Source: Eudoraea adriatica DSM 19308
GTDB lineage: Bacteria > Bacteroidota > Bacteroidia > Flavobacteriales > Flavobacteriaceae
Length of the DNA: 64,000 bases
Assembly (NCBI RefSeq): GCF_000382125.1
Contig: NZ_KB907551.1
Span: forward strand, 1 to 64,000
Direction of reading: 5' to 3'
Part shown: in pieces, positions 17,424 through 25,412 of the stretch
How positions within the stretch are numbered: the first letter of the stretch is position 1
How the letters are laid out: each line of letters starts with the position of its first letter
Notes under the pieces: generated by a model
The model's input: only the letters and a program-made list of their open reading frames with translations
The model's database searches: none
What the model was told of the DNA's origin: nothing
Translations under genes and position numbers: made by a program

Positions 17424-18965
17424 CTATCTTGGTAGTCCTCGTAGAATAACGATTTGTCCGCCTTGGTCATCTTCGCGGGCTCCAGCAGCTATTGCATCAG
17501 GTCGGTCAGACTCCATATCGTGACCATCTTTGTTCTTAAAGTCTTCGCTTTCCCAGTAGTGAGGTTGCAGGTTCAATAAGAAGACATCTTCCTCACCAAT
17601 TTTATCCGAAATATCTTCCAAGGCTCCAAATTCACCGCTAAAACCCGTACTTCCTGATGGGTCTAGGTCATTACGAACCACAAGCTCCAAAACTTTTTTG
17701 ATGTTGTTTCCATTAAAATCGGATTGATAAATGGCGGCCGCATGCCCTCTTGAGAATGAATTTGGGTCTTCTTGTATGTAAACGAAGTTTTCGGTAACAG
17801 TAATATTATCGGGGCTCTGCAATTCCGGTAGGTTCCCATCCATATTGTTGGTATCGGTATTTCCAGATACAATCTGCGTTAGTTTTCCGGTGAAGGGAGA
17901 ATCTTCGTCCAAAGCCAATTTATAAACTGTTCCCCAGTCGTTGTAAGTGCCTCGGCCGGGGCCTCTTCCTGTTACAGCGAAAAAAATATTTCGTGCATCG
18001 GCATCATCACCTTTTTGGTAGTCAACATCCTCAACACGCATGAAGGCTGAAGCTCCAACGGCAACACAGGCATTTTCCATTTCATCTTTGGTCATTGCCG
18101 CGCCATTTTCAATTTCTACGAACTCAACATCATAGGTTTGACCGAATGCTAGATTTGCCTCGTTATAGATAACTCCTGGCTCCACATTTTTGGCAATAGG
18201 CTTTCCATCAGCGTCAACTTCGCCTGAATCCACTTGCTTGAATTTAAGCACATAAATTTTACCGTTGTTCAAATCTGCATTTCCGTTTTCCGAATAGTAT
18301 AAAGTAACTTGTCCTTCAGAGCCGCTAGAATCATCATCACCACCGATAATTACTGTTTTTCCTGAATACGTATCCCTTGGAAGTGGAACAGCATTTTCCC
18401 AAGCGAATTCTCCCAATGCATCCAATCCGAAATCTGCAGTTGGTGTGGGGGCTGCGTAAGGGTCGATACCTTTTACGTCATAATTAAAACTTTCAGAAGC
18501 GGAAAGAAAAATATCTTGAGCACCTCCATGAATATCAGCCTCCCACATGGTACCTGAACATTGGCGCGCAAAATCGGCAACTCCCGAATTCAACAACCAC
18601 TCACCGCTCACAGGGGTTAAATTTTCATCCAAACGAATACGGCTCACCGCATAATCATCTTCTGCGTTCACCACATAGATATAACCGTCACCATCTTTTA
18701 AAAATCCGGCACCATCCTGTGCGCCTACCAACTGAAAGCCATTATCCAAAATGTCGGTTGAACTGATTAAGGAGTAAGCATCAACAAAATTAAATTGTGA
18801 TTCCAGGGCAACCAAGGGTTCTAAGCTTGACTTATTCTCAAACATGGTACCCTGTTCTTCATTTTCACCGCCACTGCCATCACCAATGAAGTCGTCGATT
18901 TTGTCACATGAATTTAGCGCGGTCATACCGACGGCACAAAACAATAATTTTTTAAGTGTTCTCAT
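17424..18965 (-). CDS. Probable PhoX-like (DUF839) phosphatase lipoprotein
   Basis: A 513-residue exported protein. The signal peptide is lipoprotein-like (MRTLKKLLFCAVGMTALNSC), followed by DKIDDFIGDG, a segment nearly shared with PhoD. The body is beta-propeller-like and acidic. FMRVEDVDYQKG, TGRGPGRGTYNDWGTVYKL and LQSPDNITVTENFVYIQED resemble the E-D and C-x-PDN segments of the PhoX/DUF839 family of Ca-dependent phosphatases. PhoX enzymes are normally Tat-exported; here there is a Sec lipoprotein signal instead. Family assignment is from memory of motifs. The Pho-like motif 100 bases upstream and the neighbourhood support a phosphatase role. Confidence 0.6.
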   Translation of the reverse strand: MRTLKKLLFCAVGMTALNSCDKIDDFIGDGSGGENEEQGTMFENKSSLEPLVALESQFNFVDAYSLISSTDILDNGFQLVGAQDGAGFLKDGDGYIYVVNAEDDYAVSRIRLDENLTPVSGEWLLNSGVADFARQCSGTMWEADIHGGAQDIFLSASESFNYDVKGIDPYAAPTPTADFGLDALGEFAWENAVPLPRDTYSGKTVIIGGDDDSSGSEGQVTLYYSENGNADLNNGKIYVLKFKQVDSGEVDADGKPIAKNVEPGVIYNEANLAFGQTYDVEFVEIENGAAMTKDEMENACVAVGASAFMRVEDVDYQKGDDADARNIFFAVTGRGPGRGTYNDWGTVYKLALDEDSPFTGKLTQIVSGNTDTNNMDGNLPELQSPDNITVTENFVYIQEDPNSFSRGHAAAIYQSDFNGNNIKKVLELVVRNDLDPSGSTGFSGEFGALEDISDKIGEEDVFLLNLQPHYWESEDFKNKDGHDMESDRPDAIAAGAREDDQGGQIVILRGLPR

Positions 18966-19269
18966 TTTGTTTTTAAGTTTTTAGGTTATATCAACTTTTA
19001 ACAAAACTAGAAATACACCCCCCTAACTGTGTTATCTGAAGATGGTGGTTTTATTAAGGAACTATGAACTTTGTGTTAAGGTGTAAAGTTATTTTAAACT
19101 ACTAGTCTGGCAACCCCTATATAGTATGGAATGGGTGGAATTTCAAATACTGCCAAACTAATAGTAGTAATTTTTAAAAGTTATCTGAGCGTTATAAAAT
19201 GGTAAGCTGACGGTCGATTTATAACATTGACCGTCTAAAGAAATTAATCATTGGCTTTTGCTGAAGATT
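18966..19269. other. Intergenic region with the PhoX-like promoter
   Basis: No gene is supported. The part next to 18965 is the upstream region of the PhoX-like gene, with the candidate operator at 19065-19080. The rest, up to the DUF6090-like stop at 19270, contains no clear structure. Confidence 0.5.
19065..19080 (-). promoter_or_regulatory. Candidate Pho operator of the PhoX-like gene
   Basis: Read toward the gene this is CTTAACACAAAGTTCA, preceded directly by the similar 8-mer CTTTACAC, giving a direct repeat. Fourteen of 16 positions match the PhoD element. It lies 100 bases before the start codon, about 30 further away than at the other genes. Confidence 0.5.
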
Positions 19270-20043
19270 TTAATCATCATTTTGTTTATCTAATTCTGCT
19301 TTAAGCAATATTTTTAAGGCTTTGGCCTGATTATAGATATCGTCATAACTTTTTTCAGCCCCCAACTTGTTTTGAATAACATAGGGTATGAACTCCAAAA
19401 ATTTGGGTTTGTTCAACATGCGTTCAAATGTTTCTTTTGCCTCAATCGCACTATAATTTTTGGTAATATAATAATCGCCCATGTCTATAACCTGACTTGT
19501 TGTAAAAATGCCCTGTTTAAGGTGAGAATAATTAAGCTGAATGTCTTGTTGGAGAAAATTATATTGCCCTTCGTATGATGTCCAAGAGTAGTATTTTTGA
19601 AGTGCTGCCCTGAGAACCTGATTACTAATTAGAGAAAGATTTCCACTGGATTTAAGTTCTTCAAATGCATTGTCGGAAATAAGTGGTATGTTGGTATAAC
19701 CAGCATGTTCGATACTTTTCATAAAGTAACTGGAAGAATCTACGGCCAGCTGTGGCTTATCTATCGTCCTCAACAAAAATTCAGCACGATGAATACGGCT
19801 TTTATTTAAAGAAATAGCGGTCAAAATGTTTTCTAGATTGGAGTTTAACTCAACTTCAAAACGCTTAAGGAATATTTTTTCTTGAATGCTTTCTTTCCTC
19901 TGTTCGTTCCAATTATTAATCTGAAGTGCAATTAAAATTCCAATAACTACAAGAATAATCTCACCAATAGCATATTTAAAATACTTTCCAGTTTTGTTTT
20001 TCTCAATAAGGTCATAGCGAATTTTTCTGAAGAATTTTATCAT
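19270..20043 (-). CDS. DUF6090-like membrane protein, copy 1
   Basis: A 257-residue protein with the DUF6090 layout: a short basic N-terminus (MIKFFRKIRYDLIEKNKTGKY), one membrane helix at ~24-45 (GEIILVVIGILIALQINNWNE) and a ~210-residue helical domain rich in Leu/Glu, probably on the outer side of the membrane. The family is common in flavobacteria, often in tandem, with unknown function. This copy is the most diverged of the four and lacks the leader ORF and hairpin found before the other three. It ends the minus-strand run. Confidence 0.8.
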   Translation of the reverse strand: MIKFFRKIRYDLIEKNKTGKYFKYAIGEIILVVIGILIALQINNWNEQRKESIQEKIFLKRFEVELNSNLENILTAISLNKSRIHRAEFLLRTIDKPQLAVDSSSYFMKSIEHAGYTNIPLISDNAFEELKSSGNLSLISNQVLRAALQKYYSWTSYEGQYNFLQQDIQLNYSHLKQGIFTTSQVIDMGDYYITKNYSAIEAKETFERMLNKPKFLEFIPYVIQNKLGAEKSYDDIYNQAKALKILLKAELDKQNDD

Positions 20044-20264
20044 TGGTTATTGGTTGTTTCTACTAATTTACTTAAATAATTGATTTGGAGGTAAATGTTA
20101 GGGCATAGCAGTATAAAGATAACCCAGGAGTATTATGGAAAAATTGTACAAAGGAGGATTAGTGAAGAGATGATAAGGGTTTCAAACAAACTTAGGTAGT
20201 GGTTGATGTATGAAGCTTGGTGGCTTTTAGCCACGCTGTTGTGCTTTCGTTATTTTATCTAGTT

Positions 20265-20993
20265 TCATGAACTTATATCTGCATCAATGTTATCTATTAG
20301 CTTTTTGATAGATTTCATGATAGATCTATAATTAATTAAACCAGATTCTCGGTTAGAAATTATCATTTCTAAAATATTAAGAAACTCATCGTTTTCCTTC
20401 AAACTTTCAAAATCATTTGGCTTGGCACGTCGTTTTGAATTTTCTTTGAATATTCTTACATGTTTAGATACAAAAGGATACACGACAGCTTGCATTATTT
20501 CCCATTCTGATTTGTCATAATCCATACTAAGCAAATTGTATTCGTATTCATACAGGTCGCTGATGTCAGTTCTTAGGTTTTCGTTTGAAATAATATCTAA
20601 GCCCTTTAATTGAAGCGTTTTATATGCAGTTAATATAGGATATGGACTCGCCCAGTTTTGTAAATATCCGAAAGCGCTATCTAGCTCTTTGTTATAAGGT
20701 AAATCTTCAATTATGTATCTTTTTATTTTATTGAATTGTTGAATTGTTTTTAGATTGAATAATGTATCGCTTTCGAAAATTTCTAGTGTCGTTTCTAAAT
20801 TTGACCTTATTTCAGTCAATATTTTGAATTCTTGATTTCTTAATTTCCGGTTTTCATTCCAATTGTTAATTGATAATGCAATTAAAATTCCAATCACTAC
20901 AAGTACAATTTCTCCTATGGCATATTTCAGGTATTTTAGAGGCTTGTTATCGTCTGCCAGTTGTTTGCGAATACGTCTAAAAAAATTAATCAT
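20265..20993 (-). CDS. DUF6090-like membrane protein, copy 2
   Basis: A 242-residue paralogue with N-terminus MINFFRRIRKQLADDNKPLK, one membrane helix (GEIVLVVIGILIALSINNWNE) and a divergent helical C-terminal domain. Its first ~45 codons are almost identical at DNA level to copies 3 and 4, while the remainder is unrelated at a glance, so the 5' end is either under strong constraint or is homogenised by recombination. The 5' leader contains an 18-codon ORF (21036-21092) and a hairpin (21010-21028) that are repeated before copies 3 and 4. Confidence 0.8.
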   Translation of the reverse strand: MINFFRRIRKQLADDNKPLKYLKYAIGEIVLVVIGILIALSINNWNENRKLRNQEFKILTEIRSNLETTLEIFESDTLFNLKTIQQFNKIKRYIIEDLPYNKELDSAFGYLQNWASPYPILTAYKTLQLKGLDIISNENLRTDISDLYEYEYNLLSMDYDKSEWEIMQAVVYPFVSKHVRIFKENSKRRAKPNDFESLKENDEFLNILEMIISNRESGLINYRSIMKSIKKLIDNIDADISS

Positions 20994-21009
20994 AGTTTTT
21001 GCTTTAAAC

Positions 21010-21028
21010 GCCAGCGCGACATGCTGGC
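21010..21028 (-). promoter_or_regulatory. Leader hairpin of DUF6090-like copy 2
   Basis: GCCAGC-N7-GCTGGC hairpin in the 5' leader, 16 bases upstream of the ATG at 20993 and just after the stop of the 18-codon leader ORF. The same sequence recurs at 22101-22119 and 23111-23129. Its place between two reading frames suggests control of translation. Confidence 0.5.
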
Positions 21029-21035
21029 CTATTCA

Positions 21036-21092
21036 CTAAAAACATTCACCAAATGTTTTTTTAACGCTCTGTCCTCTAAAGAAGTTAATCAT
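21036..21092 (-). CDS. 18-residue leader ORF before DUF6090-like copy 2
   Basis: Reads MINFFRGQSVKKTFGECF and a TAG stop 42 bases before the main start codon. The first five residues equal the start of the DUF6090-like proteins, so it may be a truncated gene start kept as a leader peptide. Identical or nearly identical ORFs precede copies 3 (22127-22183) and 4 (23137-23193). Confidence 0.4.
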   Translation of the reverse strand: MINFFRGQSVKKTFGECF

Positions 21093-21286
21093 ATCTAGTA
21101 GTTAGTTGTTCTTCCTAAGGTAAGGAATTTTTGTATGTGACCTTAAATCGTATTTCTTAACCCCAAGCCAAAAGTAAAAACGGGAAAAATGGTGTTTGCT
21201 TATTTAAACTCACAATTAAGAAAGACTTAGGGGGGTTACCATAAATAGAAGCCAGCAACTTATGGAGTCGGTTGGCTTTTACAATT

Positions 21287-22084
21287 TCACCGCTTTTGAT
21301 TTTCAATTTCCAAATCCTGAATTAATTGTTCCAGATGCTCTATCATCCTATCCGAAATATTGGACCTATAAGCCGATTCGTCAACTATATTTATTAGTAT
21401 GGCCCTAATTGTAGGTTCGGAAAGAAGGACTTCAATGGGTTGATCCAAAACGGCTGCCTCTGAATAGGCAAATCCCTTGGCTGTGAATGTTTTTTTTAAC
21501 ATTTCCGTAGGATTGGTGTCCCTGTCATCGCCTTCGAATGTAAAGTAAACTACATCATAATAGTCAAGAATACGTGTCTTAAGTTCTTGATTTTTAAAAT
21601 GAGCTAATAACCCTGTATTTTTAAATTCTTCCATGGTGTTAATTCTGGCAGTCATATGAATATATCTAAGTAACCACGAAAAACTCCTAATTATAAAAAT
21701 TTTATCATAGGCTTCAGGAACAGGTCCACCAAATAAACCAGTTTCATTCAATACAGGGATTTCACCTGCTTCAGCAAAAAGGACAGGATCTTTGCCAGAT
21801 CCATACTGTTCCATCAGATACAGTACTGAGTGCACACGAAAGGCGTGAAACCCACGAACTTCAGCAAATGACAGTTTATCCCTCTTAAGGTCTAATATTA
21901 ATGCACCCACTTGCGCTTTAATATTTTCCTGAATGGTATTTTGTTCATTCCAATTATTAATGGAAAGAGCAATCAAAATTCCAACAACCACCAGTACAAT
22001 CTCTCCAATAGCATACCTCATGTATTTTAGAGGCTTGTTATCGTCTGCGAGTTGTTTGCGAATACGTCTAAAAAAATTAATCAT
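21287..22084 (-). CDS. DUF6090-like membrane protein, copy 3
   Basis: A 265-residue paralogue. An open frame extends 13 codons upstream (to 22123), but that extension translates the conserved leader hairpin, and the start MINFFRRIRKQL at 22084 is the one shared by all copies. One membrane helix (GEIVLVVVGILIALSINNWNE) is followed by a C-terminal helical domain of about 220 residues different from the other copies (for example IHMTARINTMEEF, ILDYYDVVYFTFEGDDRD). Function unknown; membrane location with the large domain outside the cytoplasm is inferred from the basic N-terminus. Confidence 0.8.
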   Translation of the reverse strand: MINFFRRIRKQLADDNKPLKYMRYAIGEIVLVVVGILIALSINNWNEQNTIQENIKAQVGALILDLKRDKLSFAEVRGFHAFRVHSVLYLMEQYGSGKDPVLFAEAGEIPVLNETGLFGGPVPEAYDKIFIIRSFSWLLRYIHMTARINTMEEFKNTGLLAHFKNQELKTRILDYYDVVYFTFEGDDRDTNPTEMLKKTFTAKGFAYSEAAVLDQPIEVLLSEPTIRAILINIVDESAYRSNISDRMIEHLEQLIQDLEIENQKR

Positions 22085-22100
22085 AGTTTTTGCTTTAAAT

Positions 22101-22119
22101 GCCAGCGCGACATGCTGGC
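22101..22119 (-). promoter_or_regulatory. Leader hairpin of DUF6090-like copy 3
   Basis: Same GCCAGC-N7-GCTGGC hairpin as at 21010-21028, 16 bases before the ATG at 22084. Confidence 0.5.
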
Positions 22120-22126
22120 CCATTCA

Positions 22127-22183
22127 CTAAAAACATTCACCAAATGTTTTTTTAACGCTCTGTCCTCTAAAGAAGTTGATCAT
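22127..22183 (-). CDS. 18-residue leader ORF before DUF6090-like copy 3
   Basis: Encodes the same 18 residues as the ORF at 21036-21092, with synonymous difference in the second codons (ATGATC against ATGATT). The TAG stop lies 42 bases before the main ATG. A synonymous change with an unchanged peptide is weak support for translation. Confidence 0.4.
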   Translation of the reverse strand: MINFFRGQSVKKTFGECF

Positions 22184-22356
22184 GGAAAGGAAGTGGTTGG
22201 TTGTTCTTCCTAAGATACAGAATTTTTATAAGGAACTTAAAATCAAGACCACCACATTGTATAGAATGACAGTGTTTTTGTGGTTAGATTAAACTGTATG
22301 TTATTTGCAGTATCAGTATATATTCTTGTGTTTATTGATAGATAGTCGGTGTTGGT

Positions 22357-23094
22357 TCAATCCAACTTTGCAATTTCTTTATCGATAAGTTTAATCATGC
22401 CGTTAATATACACATTTGTGTTTTGTGCATAATTTATCGAGCTCTCAAAATGTTCTTTAACAGTAATCAATCTGTTACCATATTCAACATCGTTATAGAT
22501 TTTCACAAATCTATTTCTTAGATCTTCAGAAGATTTATTGTGAAACTGATTTTCCAGATTAGGGTAGCGTTTGTCAAAATACTCGCTAAATCTTCTGTGT
22601 CCGTTAAAAGAAGCAAATTCCATAGCAGTGAATACCGCTACATGATCTTTCCAATCCGTAAGCAAATATTTCAAAGAGTCATTAGATATTAAATTGACAT
22701 CACCCGATGAAATAAAGGAATTAATCACCCCAAAGGATGGCTTAATTTGACCGGAGAAGAAGTCCTTTTTATGAATTTCGACGAAATCTATATATTCAAC
22801 CTTGCCCTCATCCATTAATTTCATATATTTTGCTAAGGGTTTATAAAGGACTTCTTTCCGTACTTTTGCATTATTGATTTTATGATTATTTGTAATTATT
22901 TCTGCCCTCAGATCTTTTAAAATCTTCAATTCTAATTTTCTTTCGCTCCGGAACTGATTCCAGTTATTGATTTGAAGAGCAATCAAAATCCCGACAACCA
23001 CCAATACAATCTCACCAACAGCATACCTTAAATATTTCAAAGGCTTGTTATCGTCTGCGAGTTGTTTGCGAATACGTCTAAAAAAATTAATCAT
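22357..23094 (-). CDS. DUF6090-like membrane protein, copy 4
   Basis: A 245-residue paralogue starting MINFFRRIRKQL at 23094; the open frame continues to 23133 through the leader hairpin, which I regard as untranslated. Membrane helix GEIVLVVVGILIALQINNWNQ at ~25-46, then a helical domain (for example ILKDLRAEIITNNHKINNAKV). As in copy 1 the helix ends in LQINNWN, while copies 2 and 3 have LSINNWN. It is the first gene of the same-strand series and is separated from the cyclase gene by ~400 bases of repeats. Confidence 0.8.
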   Translation of the reverse strand: MINFFRRIRKQLADDNKPLKYLRYAVGEIVLVVVGILIALQINNWNQFRSERKLELKILKDLRAEIITNNHKINNAKVRKEVLYKPLAKYMKLMDEGKVEYIDFVEIHKKDFFSGQIKPSFGVINSFISSGDVNLISNDSLKYLLTDWKDHVAVFTAMEFASFNGHRRFSEYFDKRYPNLENQFHNKSSEDLRNRFVKIYNDVEYGNRLITVKEHFESSINYAQNTNVYINGMIKLIDKEIAKLD

Positions 23095-23110
23095 AGTTTT
23101 TGCTTTAAAC

Positions 23111-23129
23111 GCCAGCGCGACATGCTGGC
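23111..23129 (-). promoter_or_regulatory. Leader hairpin of DUF6090-like copy 4
   Basis: Third occurrence of the GCCAGC-N7-GCTGGC hairpin, again 16 bases before the main start codon. Confidence 0.5.
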
Positions 23130-23136
23130 CCATTCA

Positions 23137-23193
23137 CTAAAAACATTCACTGAATGTTTTTTTAACGCTCTGTCCTCTAAAGAAGTTAATCAT
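23137..23193 (-). CDS. 18-residue leader ORF before DUF6090-like copy 4
   Basis: Reads MINFFRGQSVKKTFSECF, one residue different (Gly to Ser) from the other two leader ORFs, with length and stop position conserved. The flanking GATATCTAG-type sequence upstream is shared with the leader of copy 2. Confidence 0.4.
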   Translation of the reverse strand: MINFFRGQSVKKTFSECF

Positions 23194-23385
23194 ATCTAGT
23201 AGTTAGTTGTTCTTCCTAAGGTAAGGAATTATTCAATTTGACTAAAAATCGCATTCACTATTCAATACGGTTGATTCGTTTTGGCAGAAATCCTGAGACC
23301 TGTTACCTAAACTTGCCGACATTCATATTGTGTAAATATGCATTAAAAAAAGGAGCTACATTGTTCTCACCAACACGAGCATGAT

Positions 23386-23400
23386 GCTCGCGCTAGCAGG
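23386..23400. repeat. Partial copy of the REP-like element
   Basis: GCTCGCGCTAGCAGG matches the 3' half of the elements at 23543 and 26058 with one change. It is preceded by a short palindrome, GAGCATGATGCTC. Confidence 0.5.
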
Positions 23401-23424
23401 GGAAAGAATTTAAATTCTAAAACT

Positions 23425-23476
23425 CATCCCGATAGCTCCTTCTCCATAGTATTACGAAGGAGAAGCTATCGGGATG
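23425..23476. repeat. Long inverted repeat (hairpin)
   Basis: CATCCCGATAGCT (23425-23437) and AGCTATCGGGATG (23464-23476) are perfect inverted arms. They enclose a second partly paired stretch (CCTTCTCC against GAAGGAGA). There is no T-run, so it is more like a dispersed intergenic repeat than a terminator, although it lies just past the cyclase gene end. Confidence 0.7.
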
Positions 23477-23542
23477 TGATTTGGTGCTTGTTTCGTCCTT
23501 CATTTTATTTCGGACGACAAGCCCTCCTTCATTACATTTTGG

Positions 23543-23570
23543 CCGACAAGGCAGGCTCGCGCTAGCGGGG
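23543..23570. repeat. REP-like 26-base element, copy 1
   Basis: Begins CCGACAAGGCAGGCTCGC and ends GCTAGCGG; a 26-base stretch identical to 26058-26083. GC-rich in AT-rich surroundings, with the palindrome CGCTAGCG near the end. Confidence 0.75.
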
Positions 23571-23602
23571 GGATCGGAAATATTAGGGCAATGTAGGAAG
23601 AG

Positions 23603-25408
23603 TTAAGACAAAAAGTACATTTTAAGTAGACCACGGTTCTTTACTTCAATCTCACCACGGTATTCACATGAAAAATCTTCTTTAATATCTTGATATGTGG
23701 TTTCTGAAAGATTTATCTTGCCAGGCTCTGAATTAGATTCCATACGTGAGGCAATGTTTACCGTATCACCCCAAATATCGTATTGCCATTTCTTATCACC
23801 AACAATTCCTGCGACGACAGGTCCGGTATTAACACCAATCCTGATTTCAAAATGCATGTGGTTACTGCGCACTTGAAGTTCCTTCTTCACAAATTCAGCT
23901 ATTTCATTAGCTGCCATAACAACCTGTTTGGCATGATCTGTGCTCGCAATGGGCAGCCCGCCAGCGCACATATAAGCGTCGCCAATGGTTTTTATTTTTT
24001 CCAGTCCATACTTCGTGGTGATGGCGTCAAATGCCTTAAAATAGTAGTCGATACTATCTACCAACAATTCCGGGGCAACTTGTTCTGCTGATATGGTAAA
24101 ATCTTTAAAATCAGTGAATAAGACCGTAACTGAATCAAACTTTTTAGCCTGTACCTTGCCCTTATCCTTTAACTCAAAAGCTGTTTCTTCCGGCAGGATA
24201 TTTAGCAAGAGGGACTCTGAACGGTTTTTCTCCTCCTCAATTATGCGCTTGGTTTTTTGGATGAATTTATTGCGACGATATAACCCTATTACCATAATGC
24301 TAAATAAAAACATCGCTGTAATGCTGCTAATAATGATAATCTTTTGAGTCTTTTTTTGCTGATTCAGCAGGTCTACCTCGACTTGTTTCTGAGAGACTTC
24401 GTAATCGGTACGCATATCGGCTATGGACTGAACAATTTGGATATTATTAATACTGTCTCGATATGCAATGTGGTCTTTATAATGTATTAAGGATTCGGTA
24501 GTAAGACCCATTAGCTGATAAAGATCAGAAAGTTTAAGATTGGCATCGCTCATTTGTTCTTTAAGTCCATATTGTTTTGCGAGATCAAGGCTTCTTTTGG
24601 CATAATTCAAAGCAGTAGTCTGATCTCCTTTTTCCAGATAAATGTCAGCCATTGAAAGCAGATACACGCTAATGGGATAATAATCCCCATATTCTATCAA
24701 TATCTGAATCGCCTCATCGATATTTTTTTCTGCAAGACCGATTTGCCCCTGAACGGCGTATACCATGCCCATATTACCCAGGCTATATGCCTTTCCAATT
24801 AAATAATGGGCTTTCTCAAAAATTGCTCCGGATTCTTTGAAGTAAACAAGGGCAGAATCATAACTGTTATTTGTGCGATAGGCCTCTCCGGCATTTAAAA
24901 TGGCGGACGCCAAGACAATAGTGTCGTTTGATTTTCTCAATGTAGCGATTGCATTTTGATAATAAAGCATCGCATTTTTATGGTTATCGGTTATGGAATA
25001 AATATCTGCAATATTGATATATGCGCTTCCCTCTAGTGATACAAAATTTTTTTCTTTTGAAATTTCAGCGGTCTTGATAAAAGCGTCCAAGGCTGGTTCC
25101 AAATTACCCATTAACTTTTCTATGTTTCCCTTTCGAATATAACCTTGGGCTAAGTAATAAGTCATATTATCACCCTGCTTGGCTAGGTTAATCAATTCAT
25201 CTGCGTATTTCAAAGCCAAATTGTAATCTTCCACTTCATTAAAAGACAGGTTTTTAAGTAATTCCAGCTTTGCATCTCCTTGTAAAGTATCAGCACTGTA
25301 TATATTAAAGAGACTATCGGCTACCCTAGTGTCCTGGGCTTTGGCGGAATGGACAATAAAGTAAATAAAGCCTATTAGTAAATAATAGGCTTTTATTTTA
25401 CACAGCAT
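23603..25408 (-). CDS. TPR-containing class III adenylate cyclase, membrane-anchored
   Basis: A 601-residue signalling enzyme. Order: signal peptide (to AKAQ, ~25), about seven TPR repeats in the periplasm (~35-330), a membrane helix near 345-365 (IIIISSITAMFLFSIMVIGLY), a short coiled coil (RIIEEEKNRSESLLLNILPEE) and a class III cyclase domain. Catalytic metals: LFTDFKDFT and GDAYMCAGG. The KIKTIGDA lysine and QYDIWGDTVNIASRM aspartate are the pair that selects ATP, so cAMP is the likely product. It begins 4 bases after the small gene at 25413, so both form one operon. The periplasmic TPR array probably senses a protein ligand. Confidence 0.9.
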   Translation of the reverse strand: MLCKIKAYYLLIGFIYFIVHSAKAQDTRVADSLFNIYSADTLQGDAKLELLKNLSFNEVEDYNLALKYADELINLAKQGDNMTYYLAQGYIRKGNIEKLMGNLEPALDAFIKTAEISKEKNFVSLEGSAYINIADIYSITDNHKNAMLYYQNAIATLRKSNDTIVLASAILNAGEAYRTNNSYDSALVYFKESGAIFEKAHYLIGKAYSLGNMGMVYAVQGQIGLAEKNIDEAIQILIEYGDYYPISVYLLSMADIYLEKGDQTTALNYAKRSLDLAKQYGLKEQMSDANLKLSDLYQLMGLTTESLIHYKDHIAYRDSINNIQIVQSIADMRTDYEVSQKQVEVDLLNQQKKTQKIIIISSITAMFLFSIMVIGLYRRNKFIQKTKRIIEEEKNRSESLLLNILPEETAFELKDKGKVQAKKFDSVTVLFTDFKDFTISAEQVAPELLVDSIDYYFKAFDAITTKYGLEKIKTIGDAYMCAGGLPIASTDHAKQVVMAANEIAEFVKKELQVRSNHMHFEIRIGVNTGPVVAGIVGDKKWQYDIWGDTVNIASRMESNSEPGKINLSETTYQDIKEDFSCEYRGEIEVKNRGLLKMYFLS

Positions 25409-25412
25409 ATTC

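Larger units (their letters stand above)
23194..23602. other. Intergenic stretch with repeats
   Basis: About 400 bases without a gene. It contains upstream sequence of DUF6090-like copy 4 and then a cluster of dispersed repeats (23386-23400, 23425-23476, 23543-23570). Confidence 0.6.

Noticed and set aside
22085-22123. Upstream start (MGQHVALAF...) for DUF6090-like copies 3 and 4
   Set aside because: The extension translates the conserved hairpin, and the copy 2 start and the family N-terminus MINFFRR support the shorter start.
20991-23193. CRISPR-like spacing of the repeats before DUF6090-like genes
   Set aside because: Only three copies ~1 kb apart, with coding sequence between; no short spacers and no cas genes.
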